Source: Eutreptiella sp. 'Long Island Sound 2002' (taxonomy: Eukaryota > Euglenozoa > Euglenophyceae > Eutreptiales > Eutreptiaceae). Taken from it: DNA of 64,000 nt. A program made the position numbers and the translations under genes. The DNA lies in NCBI GenBank assembly GCA_964036045.1, contig OZ038382.1, forward strand, positions 87,529,795 to 87,593,794, in the 5' to 3' direction. Positions 1 through 12,700 of this stretch are shown here, one piece after another; the stretch's first letter is position 1; each line of letters begins with the position of its first letter. Under the pieces are notes generated by a model that had not been told where the DNA came from, did not search any database, and saw only the letters and a list, made by a program, of their open reading frames with translations.

Positions 1-389
1 GGCGCTGTGTTGGAACAAGTGTTTGACGATGGGAGGCACGTGCCAGTGGCCTTCTGAAGCCGAGTCCTGGCGGAAGGCCACAGACGGACGTGGACGCCCC
101 GAGAAAAGGAGGCGTATGCCATCGTCATGGCTCTCAGGAAATGGGCTGGGTACATAGCCCTCCATCCCGTCACCGTCTGCACCGACCATCAGAGTCTGCA
201 GTCGTGGCACAAAGAGCACGTGGACATGGCATGGCATGAGACCTTGGCCAAGTTCGACCTCACGGTTGTGTATGTTCTTGGCAAGGACAACACCGTGGCG
301 GACTGTCTCAGTAGGTGGGCCTATCCCGCCAGCAAGGGCATGACGGATGTCTCCGCCCATGGCGATGAGGCTGAGACCGCTGAGGCCGA
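1..389 (+). pseudogene. Ty3/gypsy RNase H C-terminal part (decayed)
   Basis: Frame 1 encodes the end of a retroelement RNase H. This domain degrades the RNA strand of the RNA/DNA hybrid during reverse transcription. Visible motifs are REKEAYAIVMAL just before and at position 127, VTVCTDHQSLQSW near 170-205 and VVYVLGKDNTVADCLSR near 265-310; these are the typical RNase H/connection blocks of Ty3/gypsy pol. The reading is open from base 1 except for an in-frame TGA at 55-57, where the family usually has Trp. The frame is lost near 385-395 and continues in frame 3 with the integrase. The reverse transcriptase lies left of the window. This is a dead copy. Confidence 0.75.
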
Positions 390-2033
390 ATGGAGGAGGA
401 GGGTGTTAAACGCTTCGTCGTCATGGCTGCGGATGCCCCTCTTGGAACAAGGATGGGCAGAGCGGTCAGAGTACTCGCCCCTGAGGGAGCTGAGTCCGAC
501 AAGCACCTCTTCCCTGAATCCTGCCTCCAGGACGACTGGACTGATGACTACGCTAAGTCTGAGGCCTTTGAGGCCGAGTATAGGGCTGTGACCGACCCTG
601 ATGATGGGCAGAAGTGGCCAAAGGGGCTGACTGAGGAGGATGGCAAGCTCTACCTGAATAGTAAGCTGCTGGTCCCAGAGTCCCAAGTGCTCAAGCTACG
701 TGAGGCTTGGCACCACCACATGATGCACCCAGGGGTCCAAAAGCAAGCCCTGGATATGCAGCGCCGGTGCGAAATCGACCAGATCAGTCTCTACAGCGCT
801 ATCAAGAACGTCAGAAAGGGTTGCTTGGTCTGTCAGGCCTGCAGTCCCGACAACCGGAACGTCAAGGGTGAGGCCCAATGGACTCCCGTGCCTGACCAGC
901 CCTTGGAGAGCGTGGCCATTGACGTCTTCTCCATGCCCGAAGTTCACATAGGCAAGGAGACCTTTGACTGTGTCGTCCTTTGTGTGGATCGCCACAGCGG
1001 CTACGAAGTAGCCGTTCCGGCACGCAAAAGGGGGTTGCTTGCGAAGGAAATGAAAGTCATGATGATTCGTCATTGGCAGACCGTATTTGACATCCCCCGC
1101 ACCATTTGCAGTGACCGAGGGCCCCAGTTTACTGGTGGCTGGTTCAAGGCCATGTGTTCCCTCATGGGAATACGTCATGCCAAGAGCGTCGCCTATCTCA
1201 GCCGGTCCGATAGCCGGGCTGAAGTGGCTGGAAAGCAGCTGTTCGAGAAGCTGCGCAAGATTCACATCACCAATCCACGTCTGAACTGGTTTGAGAAGAT
1301 GTAGCCCGCTCTGAAGGCCCATCATGACACCCCCACTCCGGGTGGTTTGTCCCCTCACCAGATTCTGTTCGGCAGGGACCCCCTTGGTCGGGGACTTCCC
1401 TTGTCTGGTGATGGTATGGCCATGGACGCCAAGGAGTTCTTTGTGCGGCAAGATTCAACAGCGCGGGACATCCGCCAGCAGCTCGAGAAGCAGCATGCTG
1501 AGCGTCAGAAGTCCGCCTGGAGCTCAACAGCGCAAAGGTTCAGGTTTGGAGACCCGGTGTGGGTGATCAGACCCCGCCCTATGGGCACCCACCGCACAAA
1601 AACCTGGTTCACACCCGGAGAGGTGGTCCGCAGGATTAATGAGTACACCTACCGCATCAAGGTGGGTCACGGACAGTTCCAGGAGTGCCGCGAGAGTCAA
1701 TTCCCTGTGCGGGAACCCGACTTCCGTGGCCAACATGTGTCCCTGGACTATGCCGTACATGAGGCTGATACGGACGACGACTATGCTGAGCAGAACAACT
1801 ACACCGTCGAGAAGATCCTGGCCCAGCGTCTGAACGCCTCAGCAGCCGGAGGCCTGGAGTTCAAGGTTCGTTCGCGAGGCTATGGGCCGTCCCACGACAC
1901 CTGGGAACACGTCTCCTCGTTCGTGCCGCGGATTGACACCCCCTTCATGGACTACATCCGCAAGCACAAGACTAAGATCCACGTCTCAGACTTGGCAGCA
2001 CTCACCCGGGCGATTGCAGCCAGGCGCGCCTGA
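390..2033 (+). pseudogene. Ty3/gypsy integrase with C-terminal chromodomain
   Basis: One frame runs from about 390 to the TGA at 2031-2033, broken only by a TAG at 1302-1304. It carries the H2C2 zinc-binding module (WHHHMMHPG then CLVCQAC, about 705-840) and the catalytic core with Asp in AIDVFSMPE, Asp in CSDRGPQFTGG and Glu in RAEVAGKQ, spaced D-X35-E. The integrase C-terminal domain (VWVIRPRPMGTHRTKTW, about 1560-1610) and a chromodomain (YTVEKILAQR about 1800-1830, HDTWEHVSSFV about 1895-1927) follow. Integrase joins the cDNA to host DNA and the chromodomain probably directs the target choice (chromovirus clade). The TAG falls in WFEKM-stop-PALKAHH, where Trp is the natural residue. The 3' end of the same element whose RNase H precedes it. 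Confidence 0.85.
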
Positions 2034-4096
2034 TCACCGCCCTGAGCTCTCCCCTGATGCAGTTTGAGCACTTGTTTGGTCGACGTATCGTCCCTCACTT
2101 GCTTGCTCTCTTCCATCTTCCGATGACCTGCCATCAGAGTGGCCATATACCCCCCCCTGCTGAGTCCAGGGGAGGATGGCCCCTCTCTTCTACTCCTATT
2201 TGTCACTCCCCGCCTGCTGAATCCTTGGGAAACCAGGCAGGGCGACTGACCTTCACATTTCCTGAGCTCTCAGGGCCTTGAAGCCCGTACGACGTTGCGC
2301 AACAGATGCCGCTGTCATCGGCATTGCGGTTTTTGGGTTTGTGGTCTGGTCCCATGGCACTCGCGAGATCCAGATCAGTCTACGTGTGTCTGCAGACTAT
2401 ATGTGGCCTGAACTCAGGCGCTTTCCTGTCCACCCTCCTGCATATGCCTTATCCTAACCGGGGCGTGGTTTGGCGCTCTGTCCAGAGTGTGTTTACACGC
2501 CTATTTACCTGTTTGTTACTCATTTTTCTGCCTGCCAGGATATGTGCATCTGTATGTTAAGTGTTGTCAGCCCATCACCGAGATATGGACTGTTATTCCC
2601 CCCGAAGGGACACGAATCGGAATACAAAGGCGCCCTGGGTCGCTGTGTACATGCTCTTACATAAGGTCCAGCCTGGACCAGTACCTAAGTACAGATTCTT
2701 CTGTTTGAGTGCCCGTGATACCGTGTGCCCTGGTGGCTGTGATGTGCTGAGATCCTGATGGCGCCAGGCGGGAAGCCCAGTTGCCTGACTACACTCCCAG
2801 CGGTCCGCCACTGTCAGTCCCAGTGTGAGCCTACCGACTCGCAGACGCACTTGCAGTCGGGTGGCGACCTACGGTGTCCTGGCCTCGGTCAGTCTGCCTG
2901 GGAAACTGGTGGTTTGAGGAGTCGACGCCTCCGCCCAGACTGCATGAGGTCTCCCTCATGCATGGCCTTCGTGGTAATGGGGCGAGGGAAATGACGGCCT
3001 TGATGCCCGATCCCTTATGGAGGAGCTCGTTCGGCTTTACCACTCTGGACTCGCGTCGTGGATATGGACATTATGCGCCCAAGGAAGGAGCCCTGGGGAC
3101 CCTCCCCCAGACTGCGGCCTTGGGAAGCCTGGGGTAGCCTGATGGATCTTTGTGGTCGCTTTCGACCTGTGGGACCACCTCGGTCATCGTGTGACGCCTA
3201 TGTTGGCCGTGTATGCCACTGCCACTGTGGTAGTGACCGTCGCAGCCGGCACCCGGTGCGCCTGGTATGGGTTTGAGGTTTGAGGTTTGATTTTGCGGCT
3301 ACTAGACGCCTCCCGGCCCCAGGGGGGCCACCTGGTCGGGCCAGGTGATATCCTCCCCACCGGGTCCTAGTGGGGGGCCCCCAAGACGCACCTCCTGCCT
3401 GGTGTCGGAGTCCCCCGGGTTCACAGGGCTCAGAGCCCCGTCCCTCCCCGGCTTCCCCGTTTCGCCACTCCCCGGTCAGTGCATCAATTCGCAGCCGTGG
3501 CTGCGGGCGCTTACCCACCGCGTCGCCCCCCTAATGCGTGGTCGCAAGGGGCGCCGGCACCGCCGGGCCCGTGCTACTGGCTTGTCGCCAGTTTGACCCC
3601 GTTGGGCTGGCGCAGAGGCTGCCTAGCCTAGGGGTTGGGGCGTGGCGCAGTGCGCCACTACTGCCTGGGCCCCGTCCGTGTGTGCGCGGCGCTCGCGGCC
3701 GGTTCGGGGGGCTCGGGCCGGTACCTGGTGTTGTGTCTCTCCCATTTCCCCAATCCCGACCCGCGTGTCCCGCGCTGCGTGTGGCAGGCCATCCCGTCCG
3801 GGTGTCCCTTACCCTCGCTTGCTGGTACGCCATTCCAAGCGGTCTGTGCGTTCCGCGTGCTCGGTCCGGTTGCCCTTCTGGTAGTCCCCGCGTGCCCTTT
3901 GCGTGTGTGTGCGCTCGGGCTCCCGTGGTGTCCGCTCCCCCCCCTCCCCGTGGTGTGGTGTGGCTCTGGGCGCTGGTAGGGCCGTTCCACGTGGTCCGTG
4001 CTCCTCTGGGTGTCCTGCCCCGGTCCCTTGCTCCGTCTGGCCTGCTTGGTGGGGGGCGGTCCGGTCCCGGTTCCCCCCTACCTGGCTGTTGTTGCG
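2034..4096. other. Non-coding DNA between chromovirus and satellite
   Basis: No convincing ORF. The first part probably contains the 3' LTR of the upstream Ty3/gypsy element. GC content rises steadily from about 3300. From 3561 to 4096 the sequence is GC-rich and shares only short motifs with the satellite, which starts in degenerate form after about 4097. Confidence 0.5.
3270..3290. repeat. Short tandem repeat (ggtttga)x3
   Basis: Three perfect copies of the 7-mer ggtttga. It resembles, but is not, the plant/algal telomere unit. It could be the 3' tail of an old non-LTR element or plain microsatellite DNA. Confidence 0.6.
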
Positions 4097-5104
4097 AGGG
4101 GCGTCTGAGGTCAGGCGCTCCCCCTCTCCCGACTGCCCGCCCACTGGGCGGGCTGTTGGGGTCCGCTACCCACGTGCACTGGGCGCGGGTGTGTGGGTGT
4201 GGGGGCCCAACACTGTCCCCTTGGCCTGCATGCCCTGTGGGGGCTGCGTGCCGCGGGGATGGTGTGGTGGGGGGGCGTCCCCGGGGGGGGGGGGTGGCCT
4301 GCCACTGTTGTGAGGGGCGTCTGGTGCGAGGCACTGTCCCTCCACTGGGCGGGCTGCCGGGGCCCCCTACCCACTGGCTGTGGCTGCGGGGGGGGTGTGG
4401 GCGTGGGGACCCATCACCAACCCCACAGAGCGCGCTCTTGCGAGCTGGCTTTGCGCGCTGTGGGGGCGGCACGAGGGCGCCCAGGGGGGGGCACCTCCTG
4501 CCTGGGTGTGGGACGTCCGGGGTCGGGCGCTCTCCCACCCCCGAGTGCCCGCCCTCTGGGCGGGCTGTCGGGGCCCACTACCCACTGGCTGTGGGTGCGG
4601 GGGCGTGCGGGCGTGGGGACCCGTCACCAACCCCACAGCGCGCGCTCTTGCGTGCTGTGGGGGCGGCATGAGGGTGCCCGGGGGGGCGCCTCTTGCCTGG
4701 GTGTAGGGCGTCCGGGGTCGGGCGCTCTCCCACCCCCGTCTGCCCGCCCTCTGGGCGGCCTGCAGGGGCCAACCACCCACTGGCTGTGGGTGCGGGGGGG
4801 TGCGGGCATGGCGACCCGTCACCAACCCCACAGCGCGCGCTCCTTCGAGCTGGCTTTGGGCGCTGTGGGGGCGGCACGAGGGCGCCCGGGGGGGGGACGC
4901 CTCCTGCCTGGGTTTGGGTCGTCCGGTGTCGAGCGCTCTCCCACCCCCAACTGCCCACCCTCTGGGCGCGCTGCCGGGGCCCACTACCCACTTGCTGTGG
5001 GTGCGGGGGGTTGCGGGCGTGGGGACCCGTCACAAACCCCACAGCGCGCGCTCTTGCGAGCTCGCTTTGCGCGCTGTGGGGGCGGCATGAAGGTGCCCAG
5101 GGGG

Positions 5105-6362
5105 GCGCCTCGTGCCCCGGTGTGGGGCGTCTGGGGTCGGGCGCTCTCCCAGCCCCGACTGCCCGCCCTCTGGGCGAGCTGCCGGGGCCCACTACCCACT
5201 GGCTGTGGGTGCGGGGGGGTGCGGGCATGGCGACCTGTCACCACCCCCACAGCGCGCGCTCTTTCGAGCTGGCTTTGGGCGCTGTAGGGGCGGCACGAGG
5301 GCTCCCGGGGGGGGGGCGCCTCCTGCCTGGGTGTGGGGCGTCCGGTGTCGGGCGCTCTCCCGCCCCGACTGCCCGCCCCCTGGGCGGGCTGCCGGGGCCC
5401 ACTACCCACTGGCTGTGGGTGCAGGGAGGTGCGGGCGTGGGGACCCGTCACAAACCCCACAGCGCGCGCTCTTGCGAGCTCGCTTTGCGCGCTGTGGGGG
5501 CGGCATGAGGGTGCCCGGGGGGGCGCCTCGTGCCTGGTCATGGGGCGTCCGGGGTCGGGCGCTCTCCGACCCCCAACTGCCCGCCCTCTGGGTGAGCTGC
5601 CGGGGCCCACTACCCACGGGCTGTGGGTGCGGGGGGGTGCGGGCGTGGGGACCCGTCACCAACCCTACAGCGCGCGCTCTTTCGAGCAGGCTTTGCGCGC
5701 TGTGGCGGCAGCGCGAGGGTGCCCGGGAAGGGGGCGCCTCGTGCCCCGGTGTGGGGCGTCTGGGGTCGGGCGCTCTCCCAGCCCCGACTGCCCGCCCTCT
5801 GGGCGAGCTGCCGGGGCCCACTACCCACTGGCTGTGGGTGCGGGGGGGTGCGGGCATGGCGACCTGTCACCAACCTCACAGCGCGCGCTCTTTCGAGCTG
5901 GCTTTGGGCGCTGTAGGGGCGGCACGAGGGCTCCCGGGGGGGGGGCGCCTCCTGCCTGGGTGTGGGGCGTCCGGTGTCGGGCGCTCTCCCGCCCCGACTG
6001 CCCGCCCCCTGGGCGGGCTGCCGGGGCCCACTACCCACTGGCTGTGGGTGCAGGGAGGTGCGGGCGTGGGGACCCGTCACAAACCCCACAGCGCGCGCTC
6101 TTGCGAGCTCGCTTTGCGCGCTGTGGGGGCGGCATGAGGGTGCCCGGGGGGGCGCCTCGTGCCTGGTCATGGGGCGTCCGGGGTCGGGCGCTCTCCGACC
6201 CCCAACTGCCCGCCCTCTGGGTGAGCTGCCGGGGCCCACTACCCACGGGCTGTGGGTGCGGGGGGGTGCGGGCGTGGGGACCCGTCACCAACCCTACAGC
6301 GCGCGCTCTTTCGAGCAGGCTTTGCGCGCTGTGGCGGCAGCGCGAGGGTGCCCGGGAAGGGG
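5105..6362 (+). repeat. Higher-order repeat: 629-bp trimer, two copies
   Basis: Three satellite monomers (about 5105-5733) are repeated almost base for base at 5734-6362, including private variants such as gtgcagggaggtgcggg and the gccccggtgtggggcgtctgg segment. A rare difference is cacccccacag (5243) against caacctcacag (5872). This is a recent unequal exchange within the array. Confidence 0.85.
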
Positions 6363-9300
6363 GCGCCTCCTGCCTGGGTGTAGGGTGTCTGGGGTCGGGC
6401 GCTCTCCAAGCCCCGACTGCCCGCCCTCTGGGCGGGCTGCCGGGGCCCACTACCGACTGGCTGTGGGTGCGGGGGGGTGCGGGCGTGGGGACCCGTCACA
6501 AACCCCACAGCGCGCGCTCTTGCGAGCTGGCTTCGGGCGCTGTGGGGGCGGCACGAGGGCGCCCAGGGGGGGCGCTTCCTGCCTGGGTGTGGGGCGTCCG
6601 GTGTCGGGCGCTCTCCCGCCCCGACTGCCCGCCCTCTGGGCGGGCTGCCGGGGCCCACTACCCACTGGCTGTGGGTGCGGGGAGGTGCGGGCGTGGGGAC
6701 CCGTCACAAACCCCACAGCGCGCGCTCTTGCGAGCTCGCTTTGCGCGCTGTGGGGGCAGCATGAGGGTGCCCGGGGGGGCGCCTCGTGCCTGGTCATGGG
6801 GCGTCCGGGGTCGGGCGCTATCCAACCCCCGACTGCCCGCCCTCTGGGCGAGCTGCCGGGGCCCACTACCCACTGGCTGTGGGTGCGGGGGGGTGCGGGC
6901 GTGGGGACCCGTCACCAACCCCACAGCGCGCGCTCCTGCGAGCTAGCTTTGCGCGCTGTGGGGCCGGCATGAGAGTGCCCCGGGGGGGCGCCTCTTGCCT
7001 GGGTGTGGGGCGTCCGGGGTCGGGCGCTCTCCCACCCCCGACTGCCCGCCCTCTGGGCGGGCTGCCGGGGCCCACTACCCACTAACTGTGGGTGCGGGGG
7101 GGTGCGGGCGTGGGGACCCGTCACCAACCCGACAGCGCGCGCTTTTGCGAGCTGGCTTTGCGCGCAGTGGGGGCAGCACGAGGGCGTCCGGGGAGGGGCG
7201 CCTCCTGCCTTGGTGTGGGGCGTCCGGTGTCGGGCGCTCTCCCACCTCCGACTGCCTGCCCTCTGGGCGGGCTGCCGGGGCCCACTACCCACTGGCTGTG
7301 GGTGCGGGGGGGTGCGGACGTGGGCACCCGTCACCAACCCCACAGCGCGCGCTCTTGCGAGCTGGCTTTGGGCGCTGTGAGGGCGGCATGAGGGTGCCCG
7401 GGGGGGGCGCCTCCTGCCTGGGTGTGGGGCGTCCGGGGTCGGGCGCTCTCCCACTCCCGACTGCCCGCCCTCTGGGCGGGCTGCCGGGGCCCACTACCCA
7501 CTGGCTGTGGGTGCGGGGGGGTGCGGGCGTGGGAACCCGTCACCAACCCCACAGCGCGCGCTCTTTCGAGCTGGCTTTGCGCGCTGTGGGGGCGGCACGA
7601 GGGCGCCCGGGGGGTGGCGCCTCCTGCCTGGGTGTCGGGCGTCCGGGATCGGGCGCTCTCCCACCCCCGAGTGCCCGCCCTCTGGGCGGGCTGCCGGGGC
7701 CCACTACCCACTGGCTGTGGGTGCGGGGGGGTGCGGGCATGGGGACCCGTCACCAACCCCACAGCGCGCGCTCTTGCGTGCTGTGGGGGCGGCATGAGGG
7801 TGTCCGGGGGGGGCGCCTCTTGCCTGGGTGTGGGGCGTCCGGGGTCAGGCGCTCTCCCAACCCCGACTGCTCGCCCTCTGGGCGGGCTGCCGGGGCCCAC
7901 TACCCACTGGCTGTGGGTGCGGGGGGGTGCGGGCGAGAAGTGCCATCACCGACCCCACAGCGCGCGCTCTTGCGAGCTGGCTTTGCGCACTGTGGGGCCA
8001 GCACGAGGGCGCCCGGGGGGGGCGATCCCTGCCTGGGTGTGGGGCGTCCGGAGTCGGGCGCTCTCCCACCCTCGACTGCCCGCCCTCTGGGCGGGCTGCC
8101 GGGGCCCACTACCCACTGGCTGTGGGTGCGGGGGGTTGCGGGCGTGGGGACCCGTCACCAGCCCCACAGCGCGCGCTCTTGCGAGCTGGCTTTGCGCGCT
8201 GTGGGGGCGGCATGAGGGTGCCCGGGGGGGCGCCTCCTGCCTGGGTGTGGGGCGTCCGGGGTCAGGCCCTTTCCCAACCTCGGGTGCCCGCCCTCTGGGC
8301 GGGCTGCCGGGGCCCACTACCCACTGGCTGTGGGAACGGGGGGGTGCAGGCGTGGGGACCCGTCACCAACCCCACAGCGCGCGCTCTTGCGAGCAGGCTT
8401 TGCGCGCTGTGGGGGCGGCACGAGGGCGCCCGGGGGGGGCGCCTCCTGCCTGGGTGTGGGGCGTCCGGTGTCGGGCGCTCTCCCGCCCCGACTGCCCGCC
8501 CTCTGGGCGGGCTGCCGGGGCCCACTGGCCACTGGCTGTGGGTGCGGGGGGGTGCGGGCGTGGGGACCCATCACAAACCCCACAGGGCGCGCTCTTGCGA
8601 GCTCGCTTTGCGCGCTGTGGGGGCGGCATGAGGGTGCCCGGGGGGGCGCCTCGTGCCTGGTCATGGGGCGTCCGGGGTCGGGCGCTCTCCAACCCCCGAC
8701 TGCCCGCCCTCTGGGCGAGCTGCCGGGGCCCACTACCCACTGGCTGTGGGTGCGGGGGGGTGCGGGCGTGGGGACCCGTCACCAACCCCTCAGCGCGCCC
8801 TCCTGCGAGCTGGCTTTGCGCGCTATGGGGGCAGCACGAGGGCGCCCAGGGGGGGCGCCTCCTGCCTTGGTGTGGGGCGTCCGGTGTCGGGCGCTCTCCG
8901 ACCCCCGACTGCCCGCCCTCTGGGCGGCTGCCGGGGCCCACTACCCACTGGCTGTGGGTGCGGGGGGGTGCGGACGTGGGCATCCGTCACCAACCCCACA
9001 GCGCGCGCTCTTGCGAGCTGGCTTTGCGCGCTGTGGGTGCGGCATGAGGGCGTCCGGGGGGGCGCCTCTTGCCTGGGTGTGGGGCGTCTGGGGTCGGGCG
9101 CTCTCCCACTCCCGACTGCCCGCCCTCTGGGCGGGCTGCCGGGGCCCACTACCCACTGGCTGTGGGTGCGGGGGGGTGCGGGCGTGGGGACCCGTCACCA
9201 ACCCCACAGCGCGCGCTCTTTCGAGCTGGCTTTGCGCGCTGTAGGGGCGGCACGAGGGCGCCCGGGGGGTGGCGCCTCCTACCTGGGTGTGGGGTGTCCG

Positions 9301-9769
9301 GGGTCGGGCGCTCTCCCAGCCCGGACTGCCCGCCCTCTGGGCGGGCTGCCGGGGCCCACTACCGACTGGCTGTGGGTGCGGGGGGGTGCGGGCGTTGGGA
9401 CCCGTCACAAACCCCACAGCGCGCGCTCTTGCGAGCTTGCTTTGCGTGCTGTGGGGGCGGCATGAGGGTGCCCGGGGGGGCGCCTCCTGCCTGGTTGTTG
9501 GGCGTCCGGGGTCGGGCGCTCTCCCACCCCCGACTGCCCGCCCTCTGGGCGGGCTGCCGGGGCCCACTAACCACTGGCTGTGGCTGCGGGGGGGTGCGGG
9601 TATGGCGACCCGTCACCAACCCCACAGCGCGCGCTCTTTCGAGCTGGCTTCGGGCGCTGTGGGGGCGGCACGAGGGCGCCCGGGGGGGGCGCCTCCTGCC
9701 TGGGTGTGGGGCGTCCGGTGTCGGGCGCTCTCCCGCCCCGACTGCCCGCCCTCTGGGCAAGCTGCCGGG

Positions 9770-12700
9770 GCCCACTACCCACTGGCTGTGGGTGCGGGGG
9801 GGTGCGGGCGTGGGGACCCGTCACAAACCCCACAGCGCGCGCTCTTGCGAGCTCGCTTTGCGCGCTGTGGGGGCGGCATGAGGCCGCCCGGGGAGGCGCC
9901 TCGTGCCTGGTGATGGGGTGTCCGGGGTCGGGCGCTCTCCAACCCCCGACTGCCCGCCCTCTGGGCGAGCTGCCGGGGCCCACTACCCACTGGCTGTGGG
10001 TGCGGGGGGGTGCGGGCGTGTGGACCCGTCACCAACCCCACAGCGCGCGCTCCTGCGAGCTAGCTTTGCGCGCTGTGGGGGCGGCATGAGGGTGCCCGGG
10101 GGGGGCGCCTCTTGCCTGGGTGTGGGGCGTCCGGGGTCGGGCGCTCTCCCAGCCCCGACTGCCCGCCCTCTGGGCGGGCTGCCGGGGCCGACTACCCACT
10201 GGCTGTGGGTGCGGGGGGTTGCGGGCGTGGGGACCCGTCACCAACCCGACAGCGCGCCCTCTTGCGAGCTGGCTTTGCGCGCTATGGGGGCAGCACGAGG
10301 GCGCCCGGGGGGGGCGCCTCCTGCCTTGGTGTGGGGCGTCCGGTGTCGGGCGCTCTCCGACCCCCGACTGCCCGCCCTCTGGGCGGGCTGCCGGGGCCCA
10401 CTACCCACTGGCTGTGGGTGCGGGGGGGTGCGGACCTGGGCACCCGTCTCCAACCCGACAGCGCGCGCTCTTGCGAGCTGGCTTTGCGCGCTATGGGGGC
10501 AGCACGAGGGCGCCCGGGGGGGGGCGCCTCCTGCCTTGGTGTGGGGCGTCCGGTGTCGGGCGCTCTCCGACCCCCGACTGCCCGCCCACTGGGCGGGCTG
10601 CCGGGGCCCACTACCCACTGGCTGTGAGTGCGGGGGGGTGCGGGCGTGGGGACCCGTCACCAACCCCACAGCGCGCGCTCTTTCGAGCTGGCTTTGCGCG
10701 CTGTGGGGGCGGCACGAGGGCGCCCGGGGGGTGGCGCCTCCTGCCTGGGTGTGGGGCGTCCGGGGTCGGGCGCTCGCCCACCCCCGAGTGCCCGCCCTCT
10801 GGGCGGGCTGCCGGGGCCCACTACCCACTGGCTGTGGGTGCGGGGGGGTGCGGGCGAGGGGTGCCATCACCGACCCCACAGCGCGCGCTCTTGCGAGCTG
10901 GCTTTGCGCACTGTGGGGGCGGCACGAGGGCGCCTGGGGGGGGCGATCTCTGCCTGGGTGTGGGGCGTCCAGAGTCGGGCGTTCCCCCACCCCCGACTGC
11001 CCGCCCTCTGGGCGGGCTGCCGGGGCCCACTACCCACTGGCTGTGGGTGCGGGGGGTTGCGGGCGTGGGGACCCGTCACCAGCCCCTCAGCGCGCGCTCT
11101 TGCGAGCTGGCTTTGCGAGCTGTGGGGGCGGCATGAGGGTGCCCGGGGGGGGCGCCTCCTGCCTGGGTGTGGGGCGTCCGGGGTCAGGCGCTCTCCCAAC
11201 CCCGAGTGCCCGCCCTCTGGGCGAGCTGCCGGGGCCCACTACCCACTGGCTGTGGGAACGGGGGGGTGCAGGCGTGGGGACCCGTCACCAACCACACAGC
11301 GCGCGCTCTTGCGAGCTGGCTTTGCGCGCTGTGGGGGCGGCATGAGGGTGCCCGGGGGGGGGGCGCCTCTTGCCTGGGTGTAGGGCGTCCGGGGTCGGGC
11401 GCTCTCCCACCCCCGACTGCCCGCCCTCTGGGCGGGCTGCCAGGGCCCACTACCCACTGGCTGTGGGTGCGGGGGGGTGCGGGCGTGGGGACCCGTCACC
11501 AACCCCACAGCGCGCGCTCTTGCGTGCTGTGGGGGCGGCATGAGGGTGACCGGGGGGGGCGCCTCTTGCCTGGGTGTGGGGCGTCCGGGGTCCGGCGCTC
11601 TCCCAACCCCGACTGCCTGCCCTCTGGGCGGGCTGCCAGGGCCCACTACCCACTGGCTGTGGGTGCGGGGGGGTGCGGGCGAGGGGAGCCATCACGGACC
11701 CCACAGCGCGCGCTCTTGCGAGCTGGCTTTGCGCACTGTGGGGGCGGCACGAGGGCGCCCGGGGGGGGCGACCCCTGCCTGGGTGTGGGGCGTCCGGAGT
11801 CGGGCGCTCTCCCACCCCCGACTGCCCGCCCTCTGGGCGGGCTGCCGGGGCCCACTACCCACTGGCTGTGGGAACGGGGGGGTGCGGGCGTGGGGACCCG
11901 TCACCAACCCCACAGCGCGCGCTCTTGCGAGCTGGCTTTGCGCGCTGTGGGGGCAGCATGGGGGTGCCCAGGGGGGCCGCCTCTTGCCTGGGTGTAGGGC
12001 GTCCGGGGTCGGGCGCTCTCCCACCCCCGACTGCCCGCCCTCTGGGCGGGCTGCTGGGGCCCACTACCCACTGGCTGTGGGTGCGGGGGGGTGCGGGCAT
12101 GGCGACCCGTCACCAACCCCACAGCGCGCGCTCTTACGAGCTGGCTTTGGGCGCTGTGGGGGCGGCACGAGGGCGCCCGGGGGGGGGGTGCCTCCTGCCT
12201 GGGTGTGGGGCGTCCGGTGTTGGGCGCTCTCCCACCCCCGACTACCCGCCCTCTGGGCGGGCTGCCGGGGCCCACTACCCACTGGCTGTGGGTGCGGGGG
12301 GGTGCGGGCGTGGGGACCCGTCACAAACCCCACAGCGCGCGCTCTTGCGAGCTCGCTTTGCGCGCTGTGGGGGCGGCATGAGGCCGCCCGGGGAGGCGCC
12401 TCGTGCCTGGTGATGGGGCGTCCGGGGTCGGGCGCTCTCCAACCCCCGACTGCCCGCCCTCTGGGCGAGCTGCCGGGGCCCACTACCCACTGGCTGTGGG
12501 TGCGGGGGGGTGCGGGCGTGTGGACCCGTCACCAACCCCACAGCGCGCGCTCCTGCGAGCTAGCTTTGCGCGCTGTGGGGGCGGCATGAGGGTGCCCGGG
12601 GGGGGCGCCTCTTGCCTGGGTGTGGGGCGTCCGGGGTCGGGCGCTCTCCCACCCCCGACTGCCCGCCCTCTGGGCGGGCTGCCGGGGCCGACTACCCACT

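Larger units (their letters stand above)
1..2280 (+). mobile_element. Ty3/gypsy chromovirus, 3' part
   Basis: Right-hand part of an LTR retrotransposon: RNase H, integrase and chromodomain in the order expected for Ty3/gypsy pol. After the ORF a purine-rich run (about 2166-2178, ccaggggaggatgg) could be the polypurine tract that primes plus-strand synthesis, so a 3' LTR may begin near 2178. The 5' LTR, gag and RT are outside the window, so the LTR cannot be confirmed. The right limit given here is arbitrary. Confidence 0.6.
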